DNA of 64,000 bases from Bacteroides luti (GCF_900128905.1 NZ_FQTV01000007.1:124001-188000), one strand, 5' to 3'. Counted from the first letter of the stretch, positions 1 to 11,000 are shown. Translations and numbers: made by a program. The notes: a model not told the origin generated them from the letters alone.

Positions 1-1
1 A

Positions 2-658
2 TATTCCGGTGCAATGGATATTTTCAGACTTCCTAAGTATGCATCATACTTTTTCCAAAGTCAGCGTTCAGCGCAGGGAGAAGGATGTTTCTCAAAACCA
101 ATGATTTTTATTGCTTCAGAATGGATGCCAGGGGTATCAAAAAACGTGAGAGTATTTAGTAATTGCGATGAAGTAGAGCTATATGTAGATGGTAAATTGC
201 TTGAAAAACGCAAACCAGACACCGATTTATTGTCATCAGACCTGAAGCATCCACCATTTACATTTAGCGTAAGTTGTTTAAAAGCTGGCAAACTGGAAGC
301 TGTTGGTTATATAAAAAATAAAAGATCTGTCAGCCAGATTGTTGAAACAGCAGGGAAAGCAGATCATTTAGCTCTTTCATGCAATATTGCAGGGCGTAAG
401 CCACAGGCTGGTTGCAATGACGTGATATTTATTTATGCCAGTTTACAAGATAAGCAGGGTTTCACTGTTACTAATACAAAAATACCTGTTAGTTTTGTAG
501 TGGAAGGTGATGCTCAAATTATTGGAAATAATCAACCTGTAACAGAAGCTGGTATTGCACCTATTCTGCTTCGTTTAGGTAATAAGAAGGAAATTATAAA
601 GATAAAAGCATTTTCTGATAAGTTGCAGTCTGCAGAATTATTGATAAAACCAGAATGA
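2..658 (+). CDS. Glycoside hydrolase family 2 enzyme, C-terminal part (cut by window start)
   Basis: The reading frame is open from the first bases of the window, so the ATG at 14 is an internal methionine and the gene starts upstream. The opening residues (YSGAMDIFRLPKYASYFFQSQ) resemble the end of the catalytic barrel of Bacteroides GH2 beta-galactosidase-like enzymes. About 190 residues of beta-sandwich follow (Ig-like domains, for example the stretch FSNCDEVELYVDGK), as found at the C-terminus of GH2 proteins. The catalytic residues lie outside the window, so substrate cannot be read. A strong intrinsic terminator follows at 763-810. The family is fairly sure; the specificity is unknown. 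Confidence 0.75.
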   Translation, partial: YSGAMDIFRLPKYASYFFQSQRSAQGEGCFSKPMIFIASEWMPGVSKNVRVFSNCDEVELYVDGKLLEKRKPDTDLLSSDLKHPPFTFSVSCLKAGKLEAVGYIKNKRSVSQIVETAGKADHLALSCNIAGRKPQAGCNDVIFIYASLQDKQGFTVTNTKIPVSFVVEGDAQIIGNNQPVTEAGIAPILLRLGNKKEIIKIKAFSDKLQSAELLIKPE

Positions 659-762
659 TCTATTTTAATTAAGTGCTATGAGAATAAAGAATCTGTTTCA
701 GAAGAATGACTTTAATACACAGCTAATGGGTGTTTGGTTTGAATAACAGGTAGATAGATTGT

Positions 763-810
763 CCGTCGAACAGATTTTAAGTGTACATTTTATCTGTTCG
801 ACGGTTTTTT
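763..810 (+). terminator. Intrinsic terminator after the GH2 gene
   Basis: A 12-bp perfect stem (763-774 with 793-804) is followed by six T on the plus strand. It ends transcription of the GH2 gene and lies between two convergent genes. Confidence 0.85.
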
Positions 811-830
811 ATATCTTAGTCAGAACAACT

Positions 831-1457
831 TCATCCCTTCTCGGCAACTAAAAGAAAGACAGGATATTCACGCAATGCATCAGCTCTTCCTTTTTTCATC
901 ACAAAGCATTCCTCTGAAGTGATATTTGTAAATCCGACTTTTTCCAGATTTTCTTTGAGTAGTTTCACATCAAAACCATTGTGACCGGTAAATCCTTCTC
1001 CATGAAAAGAACCATCTTCTGAGTATAAATCAGCTATAACCAGATAGCCTCCGGGATTAAGCATTTTGTTGAATCGGTTGATTATTAATTCTGTATCAAC
1101 CACATGATGCAATGCCATTTGTGTGAATATGCAGTCAAAAGAATCATTGCTCAACTCTTCCTGTTCAAGATTAAAAAGTAACGGTTTCAAGTTTGTGGAA
1201 TGATACGCAGCAATCTTCTCCTGAATAACCTTTATCATTTCCGAAGAGTTATCCATCAGTGTAATTTCTGCAAAAGTATCAGATAACATAAAGCTTAGAA
1301 TTCCTGTTCCGGCTCCAAACTCCAACGCTTTCATAGCAGGCTTGAATGGAATTTTTGCAATCATTCTTTCCGCTATTGCTTTTGAACGTTCCCAATGAAT
1401 GGTCTCTTTATCCCATTCACGCGCTCTATTATCAAATTCATTTATTTTCATATTCAT
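831..1457 (-). CDS. Class I SAM-dependent methyltransferase
   Basis: This 208-residue protein has the class I methyltransferase fold signature. Motif I is ALEFGAGTGILSF (about residues 45-57), followed by an acidic residue after beta-2 (LMDNSSEM), then FDCIFTQMALHHV (motif IV region) and LNPGGYLVIADL (motif V/VI). It resembles the Methyltransf_11/25 small-molecule methyltransferases of Bacteroidetes; the acceptor cannot be inferred. It is a single gene, convergent with the GH2 gene and divergent from the membrane protein at 1609. A methionine two codons downstream of the chosen start is an equally good start. Confidence 0.85.
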   Translation of the reverse strand: MNMKINEFDNRAREWDKETIHWERSKAIAERMIAKIPFKPAMKALEFGAGTGILSFMLSDTFAEITLMDNSSEMIKVIQEKIAAYHSTNLKPLLFNLEQEELSNDSFDCIFTQMALHHVVDTELIINRFNKMLNPGGYLVIADLYSEDGSFHGEGFTGHNGFDVKLLKENLEKVGFTNITSEECFVMKKGRADALREYPVFLLVAEKG

Positions 1458-1608
1458 TTTGTTTGCAAGTTATGACTATTTTTAAAGATTGCAATGTTAA
1501 GAAATTATTCATTAAGTGCATCTTCTTTTTACAGTTTTTACCTGATATTGCATTTTAATTATTCAATTAAAAGCTTATATTTGCCAATAACTAAAAAAAG
1601 GACAGTGA

Positions 1609-2148
1609 ATGTATCAGATTAAATTAGAAAAGGATGACTTTTTAAGATTTATGCTTTTTACAGCTTCTAAATCCAAGCGAATGAAAAATAAAAGGATTCG
1701 GAGTTGGGTACTGACTACATTGGTCATTTTAGGTCTTGGACTATTATTTTTTCAAAAAGAAGACAAGTTTCTGGCTTATTACTTTTTCATATCTGGAGCT
1801 GTTTGCCTCTTCTTTTATCCTCTTTATTATCGGTGGAGATATAAGATATTTTATGAGAAATTTATTCAGCAAAATTATAAAAACAGAATTGGAGTTATTA
1901 CTGAAATAGGATTCGAAGATGGATTTATAATTTCGAAAGATAAATCAGGAGAAGAGAAAGTCAGGCTAACCGAGATTGAATTCATCTATGAAATAAAGGA
2001 TAATCTGTTTATAAGAATGAAGAATGGTGAAACAATGGCTATTCCTTCCAAGATGCCTGATTATACTGTATTTAAAAATGATCTGAGCAAACTGATCAGC
2101 AATCTGGGTATTGTGTGGGAGGTTGAGCTGGATTGGAAATGGAAGTAA
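1609..2148 (+). CDS. YcxB-like membrane protein
   Basis: This 179-residue protein has a cytoplasmic N-terminus rich in Lys/Arg, two adjacent transmembrane segments (about residues 33-49 and 54-71), and a C-terminal soluble domain. That layout and the stretch KVRLTEIEFIYEIKDNLFIRM match the YcxB-like family, whose function is unknown. A Bacteroides-type -7 box (TATATTTG, 1576-1583) lies 26 bp before the ATG. It is monocistronic by position. The fold family is a reasonable call; no specific role can be given. Confidence 0.65.
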   Translation: MYQIKLEKDDFLRFMLFTASKSKRMKNKRIRSWVLTTLVILGLGLLFFQKEDKFLAYYFFISGAVCLFFYPLYYRWRYKIFYEKFIQQNYKNRIGVITEIGFEDGFIISKDKSGEEKVRLTEIEFIYEIKDNLFIRMKNGETMAIPSKMPDYTVFKNDLSKLISNLGIVWEVELDWKWK

Positions 2149-2374
2149 ATTATTAAGTAACTGCTCACAAAGAAAATAGATTATATTGTTACATAAACAA
2201 TTGAGGGTGGCAAATACTTTTTGGGTACCATTAAACAGCTATTGTCTCTGATAATCAAAGATCTATATTTCTGAAAAACAGTTTTTAAAAGAATACTTGG
2301 TTGATAATTTGAATAATATCTAAACTTTAAAAGCCTGTAAATAATGCTATAACATTGTGTAAATAAATCTTCAT

Positions 2375-2406
2375 AAAAAAAGGCAGAGGAATTATCTCCC
2401 TCTGCC
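2375..2406 (-). terminator. Terminator of PUL 1 operon
   Basis: On the minus strand, an 8-bp stem (2399-2406 with 2382-2389) is followed by a run of T (complement of the A run at 2375-2381). It sits 25 bp downstream of the GH35 stop codon and closes the leftward operon. Confidence 0.8.
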
Positions 2407-2430
2407 CCTTGTTTAGATTTTGTGTTTGTG

Positions 2431-4758
2431 TTAGTATTTAAAAGCTCCGGCTTTAACGTAGACTTTATAATCCTTAATCATTCCCGGGCAACCTTTTTCT
2501 GCTCGTGGCAGGTATCTGAAGCCAGTAACGACTGCATCCTTTCCAAGATCTATCACAACCTGATGAGGATAAGCTGCATTGTCTACTGCACTCCAGAATG
2601 TAGATTCCTGAAGGTCGAATATCTTGTCGGCAGTGCGGTTACCACTTCTGGTCTCTTCACTATCTGCATAAAGAATCTTCCAGTTTTCACGGGATAGTGG
2701 CTGACCATCGGCTCCCAATACGTGAAGCTCTGCAACAGAAGCTATATTGCTGCCATCAAAAGAAGATAGTCCTTCCAGACAGAAATAGCGTCCTTGCACT
2801 TGCTTGTCGAACTTCACTTCCTGCCAGCCGTTACGAAGTGTAAACGTTCCTTGTGCTGCTGCTGTTTCGTTCTGAAGATCTAACTTCTGACCACTCTTAC
2901 GGTGGGTTTCCGGAGCTTTTTCACGAAGCATATCCAGGATTGGCTTTTTCAAACCTTTCACGATGGCTTGCTGAGGACCTTTCAGGTCGAGAACAATAAT
3001 CTCGTTCTCACCTTTCTTCAGCCAACAACCGGGCATGTAAAGTGTTTGCTGTGGACCGATTTCCCAGATTCTTCCCATGGCATGTCCGTTTACCCAAACC
3101 ATACCTTTACCCCAAGTTTGCATATCAAGGAAGGTATCTCCAGTTTCTTTCAGATTGAACGTTGCACGGTAATAGGCAGGCATAGTTTGTTTGCCCTTTG
3201 CTGTATATTTCTTATTCTGAACAAATTTGTAATCAACCGGGAAGTTGTAGACTGTCCAGTTTTTCAAGTTAACGGCATTGCCATTTAAAAGCAATTCTAC
3301 CTTTTCGGTAATACCTTTACGGTCGTGGATAGACTTATCGAAGTTTACACGTCCCATAGCTTCCACCAGGATATCCAGTCTGGCACCCGCTTTCAAGGCA
3401 GGAAGTGTAACGCTGTTCTCACCGTGACGGCGATCCAGGCGACCAATCAGTTTGCCATTGACAAAGATCTGAGCCCAGTCATGCATTTCAGTAATAAGCA
3501 AGGTTGTTCCGGCTTTTACTTTAGGCAAAGTAGTGCGATACAGAATTGTTCCCCATCCCTGATTGAACTGTTCCATTGGCTTGATATCCACACTCTTCTT
3601 AGGAGCAGGAAGGTTTGCAAACAAAGGAGCAGCAGCTTCGAACTTGATTGCCGGAATTTCAATAACCGGATAGGCTGCAGGTACATCAGCAAGTTTCTCT
3701 CCCGGAGCTACATATTTGGAAAGAAGTTCACGCAACTGCCAGAACTTAGGTGTTGTCCATCCGGCTTCACTGATCGGAGCATCGTAATCATAAGAGCTAC
3801 ACATGGCAGAGTATGCCGGATTGTTGGCACCTCCCCAATGACCGAAGGTGGTTCCTCCGTGAGTCATGTACAGACTGAAAGAGATATTCTGATCGAGCAT
3901 ATCCTTTAAGCCGGCTACCATTGTTGCACCATCGCGGGTTTCGTGCTTACGTCCCCAGTGGTCGAACCATCCCGACCAGAACTCACTGCACATCAGCGGA
4001 GATTCCGGACGAAGGCTTTTCAGCTTTTTGAACTGACTCTCAATGTTGGCACCGGTTCCGAAGTTTACAGTCCACAACAAATCGTCCAACGCATTATTGG
4101 TAAAATTAGAACTCCAGTCGCACTGGAACAAAGGTACTTCGGTAAAGCCCGATTCACGAACGATGTCTCTGATTGCACTTACATAAGGCTTGTCAGTGCC
4201 ATAAGAACCATATTCGTTTTCTACCTGAACCATAATAATGTTACCACCGCGGGTAATCTGCAAATCAGCCAGCTGCTTGCCAATTTCCTTCATAAACTTA
4301 CGCACACGCTCCATGTAATAAGTATCGAGCGTACGAAGCTTTACGTCCTTCTTGAGCAACCACCAGGGTAGTCCGCCCATTTCCCACTCAGCACATACAT
4401 ACGGACCGGGACGAACAATGACATACATACCATGTTTCTGAGCCAAGCGGCAGAAGCGGGCAATATCTTTGTTGCCTGTAAAATCGAACTCATCGGGATT
4501 CTGTTCGTGCAGATTCCAGAATACATACAGACAAAGGGTGTTCATTCCAAGCGATTTACACATCTCAATGCGTTGCTCCCAATAAGCATCGGGAATACGC
4601 GGATAGTGTATCTCTGCTGCTTTAATAACAAAAGGCTTGTCGTTCAGCAGGAATGTATTCTTGCCAGCCTTGAATGTTCCTCCCGATTGAGATTGTACAT
4701 TAGCTGCACAGGATATTAAAAGAATTACGGTGAGTATAAAAGATGTTATTCTATTCAT
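2431..4758 (-). CDS. GH35 beta-galactosidase with C-terminal F5/8-type (discoidin) domain
   Basis: This secreted 775-residue enzyme has an N-terminal signal peptide (residues 1-23, cleavage near VQSQ). A GH35 catalytic barrel covers about residues 30-350: the catalytic acid is Glu182 in VENEYGSYG and the nucleophile is Glu259 in MCSEFWSGWFDHWG. Beta-sandwich domains follow, then a C-terminal discoidin/F5-8 type C module (about 640-775, VVIDLGKDAVVTGFRYLPR), typical of extended Bacteroides GH35 proteins. It removes terminal beta-galactose from oligosaccharides. It is the last gene of the PUL 1 operon, 8 bp after the GH30 gene, so it probably acts on the products of that enzyme in the periplasm or at the surface. 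Confidence 0.93.
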   Translation of the reverse strand: MNRITSFILTVILLISCAANVQSQSGGTFKAGKNTFLLNDKPFVIKAAEIHYPRIPDAYWEQRIEMCKSLGMNTLCLYVFWNLHEQNPDEFDFTGNKDIARFCRLAQKHGMYVIVRPGPYVCAEWEMGGLPWWLLKKDVKLRTLDTYYMERVRKFMKEIGKQLADLQITRGGNIIMVQVENEYGSYGTDKPYVSAIRDIVRESGFTEVPLFQCDWSSNFTNNALDDLLWTVNFGTGANIESQFKKLKSLRPESPLMCSEFWSGWFDHWGRKHETRDGATMVAGLKDMLDQNISFSLYMTHGGTTFGHWGGANNPAYSAMCSSYDYDAPISEAGWTTPKFWQLRELLSKYVAPGEKLADVPAAYPVIEIPAIKFEAAAPLFANLPAPKKSVDIKPMEQFNQGWGTILYRTTLPKVKAGTTLLITEMHDWAQIFVNGKLIGRLDRRHGENSVTLPALKAGARLDILVEAMGRVNFDKSIHDRKGITEKVELLLNGNAVNLKNWTVYNFPVDYKFVQNKKYTAKGKQTMPAYYRATFNLKETGDTFLDMQTWGKGMVWVNGHAMGRIWEIGPQQTLYMPGCWLKKGENEIIVLDLKGPQQAIVKGLKKPILDMLREKAPETHRKSGQKLDLQNETAAAQGTFTLRNGWQEVKFDKQVQGRYFCLEGLSSFDGSNIASVAELHVLGADGQPLSRENWKILYADSEETRSGNRTADKIFDLQESTFWSAVDNAAYPHQVVIDLGKDAVVTGFRYLPRAEKGCPGMIKDYKVYVKAGAFKY

Positions 4759-4766
4759 CGCATATA

Positions 4767-6356
4767 TTATTTAAAATCATAAACAACTGTTACAACAGAT
4801 TTTGGCTGAATAGAGCTGTTATTAGAGCTTAATTCTTTTTCTGATAAATCAGATGAAGCATTAGTTGTGTATTGTTTCACACTAGAAGCCTTCTTGGATA
4901 ATCCATTCAACGAAAGATCTACTCCAATTATTTTAGTAGTAAGATTAGTGTATACTACTACCAATTTATCTTTTTGAGGTGAGAGGTAAGCAGAACCAAA
5001 GAATGAATTTGAAGCATTCTGTACTGTTAAATTCACTCGCTGGTAACCTGGACGAATAAATAAACTGTAATTACCTAAAGTCCATAAAGTCTTTGTTGCC
5101 TCATGAGTACCGCTTTTTTCAATATCTCCATACGCTCCATCAGCTGGAGTAGTCTTTATTAATAAGAATCTGTTTTTGTGTCCCCAACGTTCCACATCCA
5201 GAGAAGTCCAGTATGACCATGAAGATACATTGGCTGTAGCTAAATCGTGATGAATAACTTTAGCCATGCAGAGAGCAATGTCCATATAAGAAGCATTATC
5301 GTGTCCCGGATAATCTTCATAGTTATCACTCATCATACTCCATTCTGTTTGATAAACCTTCAGGTTTTTAGATTTTGCAGCGGTTGCTACCTGACTGCGA
5401 ACATCATACATAGTAGCCCAGTTTGTATCAGTCCAATAGCTATGACCTGCAATAATAGGTGCTACATGAGTTAAATTTCCTACATAATTTACAGAACCCT
5501 CATTAAAGAAATTCTGTATAACGTCGCTGCGTCCGGCATCATTCTTTACTTTATAAAGATATTCCCAGTCACCGGCTTCGGCCAATAAAATTTTAGTGTT
5601 TAGGTTCTTGTCAGTAAGTGCTTTGTCCAATTCAACAGCCAGACGTTTAATTTCACTGTTTTGCCATCCGCTTCCTTCTTGTGAAGGAGAAGCCCAATTG
5701 TATTGAGGTTCATTTACAGGACTGATATAATTAAAGTTGATACCTTTTTGTTCTTTAAAGTAGGAGAGAGCATTTGCCATGTATTTGGCAAAATCGTCAT
5801 AACAATCATCCTTCAAATTAGCAAAAGCTCCTTTTGCAGAATAACCTTTACCATTTACAGTATAGTTTACAGGAGGAGTATTGCTGAACATAACAAAAGA
5901 TTCGCATCCCAAACTCTTAGCTTTTTCTAAAAAGTATTGCTGTCCCTGATGATGGCTCCAGTCTAGCGTTCCATCTTGTTGCAGGAAGCATTCTGCTCTG
6001 CGAGATTTATCTGTAATGTCACTACTGCTACCTTGTTCTGCTGTTCCGCCACCTAGATTAAAGCGCCACATAGACAGACCAATTCCTTGCGGAGCCCCGT
6101 TTTTTATCTCCTTTGAAAAAAGAAGATTTGCAATAGCCTCTTTCTCGTCATTATTCCAATATTTTCCAATATAATTAGGAACCCAGCAATCAGAGGCAGC
6201 AAAACCATCTATCGTTTGATAAGTAACAGTGGCATCAATAGTCACATTCTTTGTTATGTCTACATTAACATCATCTTTCGGAGGCGAATCAACCCCACTG
6301 TCTCCACATGAAGCTAATGAGAACATACCTATTAAAAGTAATATATTCATTTTCAT
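4767..6356 (-). CDS. GH30 family endo-glycanase, outer-membrane lipoprotein
   Basis: This 529-residue protein has a lipobox (MFSLASCGDS, Cys17), so it is predicted to be a lipoprotein, perhaps exposed on the surface. The clan-A barrel covers about residues 40-430, with the catalytic acid Glu216 in ISPVNEPQYNW and the nucleophile Glu338 in VYQTEWSMM; a C-terminal beta-sandwich follows (YSLFIRPGYQRVNL). The motifs fit GH30. The stretch QEGSGWQNSEI and the partnership with a GH35 enzyme make an endo-beta-1,6-galactanase-like activity (subfamily 5 type) a reasonable inference, not a proof. A hairpin between susD and this gene probably lowers its expression relative to susCD. Confidence 0.85.
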   Translation of the reverse strand: MKMNILLLIGMFSLASCGDSGVDSPPKDDVNVDITKNVTIDATVTYQTIDGFAASDCWVPNYIGKYWNNDEKEAIANLLFSKEIKNGAPQGIGLSMWRFNLGGGTAEQGSSSDITDKSRRAECFLQQDGTLDWSHHQGQQYFLEKAKSLGCESFVMFSNTPPVNYTVNGKGYSAKGAFANLKDDCYDDFAKYMANALSYFKEQKGINFNYISPVNEPQYNWASPSQEGSGWQNSEIKRLAVELDKALTDKNLNTKILLAEAGDWEYLYKVKNDAGRSDVIQNFFNEGSVNYVGNLTHVAPIIAGHSYWTDTNWATMYDVRSQVATAAKSKNLKVYQTEWSMMSDNYEDYPGHDNASYMDIALCMAKVIHHDLATANVSSWSYWTSLDVERWGHKNRFLLIKTTPADGAYGDIEKSGTHEATKTLWTLGNYSLFIRPGYQRVNLTVQNASNSFFGSAYLSPQKDKLVVVYTNLTTKIIGVDLSLNGLSKKASSVKQYTTNASSDLSEKELSSNNSSIQPKSVVTVVYDFK

Positions 6357-6373
6357 ATTATTTCGTTAGTTAA

Positions 6374-6407
6374 AAAATGCTCCTTTCTCCAGAGAAAGGA
6401 GCATTTT
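6374..6407 (-). terminator. Intra-operon hairpin/attenuating terminator between susD and GH30
   Basis: A 15-bp perfect stem (6374-6388 with 6393-6407) has a 4-nt loop and a U-rich 3' arm on the minus strand. It lies after susD and before the GH30 gene, so part of the transcription is expected to stop here, or the 3' end of the susCD message is stabilised. Confidence 0.8.
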
Positions 6408-6448
6408 TGTGAAATAAAAACAATCTTAGTTTACACCCTTATTATTAA

Positions 6449-8080
6449 TTAATAACCCGGATTTTGTTCAATAGTTCCTTCAGACATAGTTACTTCTGAA
6501 ATAGGAATTGGGAAAAGCAAGTCACGCTTTTCATCGAAATAATAACCTTTATTGCTATTTTCTTTCTGGTTAGCCCATTCAAAAGGATCGGCAGTAGCCT
6601 GATTTGTATTAGCTTTTACAAAAGAACCGTTTGGTCCCATAATACTACATACCAAAGGTTTGTTATCATCACCTTTCCAACGACGAATATCATAAAGACG
6701 TTCACCTTCCAGTGCAAGTTCTAAACGGCGTTCAGTGCGAATAGCATCACGAAGTTTGTTACCTGTAAGAGTCAGATCAGGCAATTGTACACGGTTACGC
6801 ACCTTGTTCAGATAAATAAGTGCTTCGCCATCTTTTCCAAGTGCATTTTCTACTTCGGCATACATCAATAAGATGTCGGCATAACGAAGCAGACGATGGT
6901 TTTGTGGAATATATCCTTTGTTAAATGTAGCCGGACGCTGGTTTACAGGGATATAAAATTTACGGCTTACGCGAGCTGATTTATGATTTCCCGGAGAAGC
7001 AACGAATATATTTGGATAAGTACTCTTTATAGCTTCAGAGTATCCAGCCAATAGTCCTGCAAAATTATCTTCACCAGCTATCTCTGTAGCACCATGTTTG
7101 ATGATAGTCCATTTTAAACGAACATTATCACCAGCATCAATAAATGCCTTTTCAAGATTAGCTGTAGGTAATCCCCATGACCATCCTGAGTCGTCACGTG
7201 ATCCGCTGACAATTGGAAGAGAAGCTCCAAGACCATAAGTTGCATCGTATGTATACTGTACCTCGAAAAGTCCCTCTTTGCTGTTGTTGGATTCAATAGC
7301 CCAAACTTTACCGAAATCGCTTAATAATTCATATTCACCAGAAGCAATAATATCCTTCAACAAAGCTTCAGCCTCAGCATATTTTTCCTGATACAGATAA
7401 ACTTTTGCTAAATAGCCCTGAGCAGCACCTTTGGTAGCTCTACCCAAATCAGAAGAACTTAAAGCACTACGTTTTGGCAGAACTTCAATAGCATCTTTCA
7501 AATCTTTCTCCACCTGAGCATAAGTGTCAGCCAAGCTACTGCGGGTAATACCTTTAATATCAGAAGGCATTGCTTCATTCAATATAAGTGGCAATCCGCC
7601 AAAGTTTCTTGCTAAGTCAAAGTAAAAGTAACCACGAAGGAATTTAGCTTCGCCAATCAATCGCTTTTGTAGTTCTGTATTAGCAATAGGAGCATCGGGT
7701 ATGTGGTTAATAGCTACATTGCAACGATAAATGCCTTTGTAGCGAAATTGCCAGAAGTTCTGAGCAGCTCCGTTACTGGAACCACCGCTGGTGTAATGAG
7801 CCAGTGAAAGATAGTCTCCCTGATCCTGTGAAGTGTTACCCATCCACATATCATCGGTACACATACCTGTAAGGTTCCAGAATTTTGCAATCTGCCACCA
7901 GTCATCGTAAAAAATAGATTGGTAACAACCGGTAATTGCCTTTGTACAATCAGTTTCACTTTGGAAATATGTGTCCAGGTTTTCCTGTCCCAATACAGGT
8001 TGTTCCAAAAAGTCGGAACAACTGCTAAGGCCTGCTGTCAGTAAAGCAGACAATGATAAAGCTATAATAGATCTTTTCAT
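6449..8080 (-). CDS. SusD/RagB-family glycan-binding lipoprotein
   Basis: This 543-residue protein starts with a signal peptide and lipobox (LLTAGLSSCSDFLE, Cys21), then the N-terminal SusD domain with helical TPR-like repeats (residues about 60-330; KRLIGEAKFLRGYFYFDLAR is the hallmark stretch). It ends with the RagB/SusD C-terminal domain (RYADILLMYAEVENALG, LALEGERLYDIRRWKG, final residues TIEQNPGY). SusD proteins cap the SusC transporter on the cell surface and bind the oligosaccharide to be imported. It follows susC by 11 bp and precedes the hairpin at 6374-6407. Confidence 0.96.
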   Translation of the reverse strand: MKRSIIALSLSALLTAGLSSCSDFLEQPVLGQENLDTYFQSETDCTKAITGCYQSIFYDDWWQIAKFWNLTGMCTDDMWMGNTSQDQGDYLSLAHYTSGGSSNGAAQNFWQFRYKGIYRCNVAINHIPDAPIANTELQKRLIGEAKFLRGYFYFDLARNFGGLPLILNEAMPSDIKGITRSSLADTYAQVEKDLKDAIEVLPKRSALSSSDLGRATKGAAQGYLAKVYLYQEKYAEAEALLKDIIASGEYELLSDFGKVWAIESNNSKEGLFEVQYTYDATYGLGASLPIVSGSRDDSGWSWGLPTANLEKAFIDAGDNVRLKWTIIKHGATEIAGEDNFAGLLAGYSEAIKSTYPNIFVASPGNHKSARVSRKFYIPVNQRPATFNKGYIPQNHRLLRYADILLMYAEVENALGKDGEALIYLNKVRNRVQLPDLTLTGNKLRDAIRTERRLELALEGERLYDIRRWKGDDNKPLVCSIMGPNGSFVKANTNQATADPFEWANQKENSNKGYYFDEKRDLLFPIPISEVTMSEGTIEQNPGY

Positions 8081-8091
8081 TTTAGTATCAA

Positions 8092-11000
8092 TTAAAAGTT
8101 CAAATTAACTCCAAGCAAGAATGTTCTTGGATTCGGATAACCGATATTATCAACACCAGATTCTGTAACACCACCCATTGCAGCACGTTCAGGATCCATA
8201 CCTGAGTAGTTTGTGATGGTAAACAAGTTCTGAGCAGAAAGAGAAACTCTTACACCAAGACCTTTTATCATGTTCTTAGGTAAAGTGTAACCAAGTTGCA
8301 GTAATTTGCAGCGGAAATATGAACCATCTTCTACAAAGAAACTGGATACAGTTGTGTAGTTGTTGTTAAGGTCGTTTACAGAAAGACGTGGAATCGATGC
8401 TCCTGTATTGTCTTCGCGCCAAACCTTATCATAAGTTCCTGCATATACGTTTGAACCGGATGTACCTGCATAAAGTGATTTGGTAGTATTGAAGATGTCA
8501 TTACCAAATGTACCATAGAAGTTAGCAACAAGATCAAAGTTCTTATATCCTAAACGAGTGTTGAAACCTAACATTAAATCCGGGAATGGATTACCGATGA
8601 AAGTTTTATCATCTGCATTCAGCACACCATCATGATTTCTGTCTCTGAAGATAAGATCTCCTGGTTTTGCATAAGGTTGTATCAATGTACCATGTTCGTC
8701 GGTATGAGCATTAACCTCTGCTTTGTTCTGGAAAATACCGTCACAAGTATATCCGTAGAAACCACTTAGATCTCCACCTTCTTCATTACGAATAATGTAG
8801 TTTCCTGAGTTCAGTTCTTTAGTATAAAGAGGAGCTTGTCCTGTAAGTTTAATAATCTTGTTTTTTACAGAAGACAGATTAACGCCAAGGTCATAGCTGA
8901 AGTCGCCTTTCTTATCATTCCAGTTTAATGAAACTTCCCATCCGGTAGCTTTCATACTACCAACATTTGTCCATACACGGCTATTCCAGTCTGGGTAACC
9001 CAAAATCAATAAGTTTTCCTTTTGCAAAAGCATGTCGGTCGATTTCTTTTGGAAAAGATCAACGGTCATACTCAAACGATTATTAAGAATGCTCATATCA
9101 AGACCAATATTGTGGTCTTCTACAGTTTCCCAACGCAGAGAAGTATTACCTACAGAGCTAACTGCACTACCAATAATACGATTGCCACCAAGTACATAAT
9201 CGGCATTGCCCATTAATGTAAGATAAGCAGAGTTTGCAATATTTTGATTACCAACACGTCCCCATCCAAGACGGAACTTCAGGTTGTTGATAAATTCCTG
9301 ATCTTTCATGAAATCTTCGCCCGACACTCTCCATGCAGCAGATACAGCAGGGAATGTGGCATATTTACTTCCTTTAGGGAAGCGAGAAGAACCATCAACA
9401 CGTACAGATGCTGTTAGATAGTATCTGTTATCATAGTTATACATTGCACGTCCAAGATATGAAAGCAATGTAGTATATTGATCCGTACCGCTAGCCTTTT
9501 GACTTTGTGTACCGGCATTTACCTGTTGCAATTCAATGATGTTACTTGCTGTGTTCTCACGAGAACCTGTTAGCCAGTAGTTAGAGAATTTTTCCATTGT
9601 ATAACCCACCATTGCATTAATATTATGCTTTTTATTGATGGTAGTCATATAATTGGCAGTATTTGTCCAGTTCCAGTCAACCTGAGTATTGAATTTGCGT
9701 TCTACATAACTTAATTCCTGTTGTTCCAGATTATCAATATAGAATTTAGGAATAAAGGTATCAGAGATACGGAAAGTAGCGTTTACACCAAATTGTGAAC
9801 GTAAAGTCAAACCTTTGATAGGTTCTACAGAAATATATGGAGTCATTAACAAACCATATTCATCACTTGAATAGTTTTGTCTGGCCAATGAACCGGCTGG
9901 GTTCCAAACCTGGTTGTTGTAAGAACGCTGATAGTTATTGTATTTGTTATCTACCCATGCTTCCTCAGGACGGTATACAGGTGTAGTAGGGTCCATTCTC
10001 ATTGCAGAACTAAATAATCCGGATGGAGTATCGTCCCAACGTTCTAATTTAGGAGCTAAATCAATACCTGTCTTAACTACATTATTGAATTTGTATTCAG
10101 TATTGAAACGAGCAGTCAGCTTATCCCAGAAACCAGTATCAAACTGAGAGTTTTGTTTGAAATAACCTACACTACCGCTGAACGTATATTTATCAGTACC
10201 ACCTTGAAAACTAATATTGTAATTCTGGATTAAAGCAGTCTTATTAACCACTTGGTTCCACCAGTCAGTTCCTGTTGAACCTTCCGGAGTGTTCCAGATA
10301 GGAGTACTGCCATCATTAGTGTAACGAGCCTTGAATACTTTTTCATATTCACTGGCATTAGCCATTTTAGGATCAGCAATAGTCTGCAAACCTACAGAAG
10401 TATTTATCTGGAATTGAGTTTTACCGGCTTTTCCTTTTTTAGTAGTTACAAGTATAACACCATTAGAACCACGAGTACCATAGATAGCTGCAGCCGAAGC
10501 ATCTTTCAATACTTCAATGCTTTCAATATCATTCTGACTTAAGAAATTAATGTTAGTTCCTACCGGCATTCCGTCTACTACATATAGAGGGTCCGATCCA
10601 TTTGTTGTGGTAACACCACGAATAATTACACGAGGAGCATCACCAGGACCACCACTGCTTGAAATCTGCACACCATTAATCTTTCCCTGAAGGGCGTTCA
10701 TGGCGTTACCGCTCGACAAAGTCTTTATATCTTCTCCTTTTACAGTTGAGATAGAACTGGTAAGGTCGCTCTTTTTAACAGCACCATAACCAACTACAAC
10801 AACTTCATCAAGTACAGAAACATCTTCGTCAAGACTAACATTGATTACCGCTTTCCCATTTACATTAGCAGTCTGTTTTTTGAAACCTACCATCGAATAA
10901 ATGATAGTAGCATTACCAGAAACATTTGATAAGGAATAATTTCCCTCCAAATCGGTCATTGTTCCCTGATTGGTTCCTTTGACTAAAACAGTAACTCCAA

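Noticed and set aside
3325-3909. 194-residue plus-strand frame inside the GH35 gene
   Set aside because: It is a shadow of the GH35 coding strand with no start signal or domain pattern.
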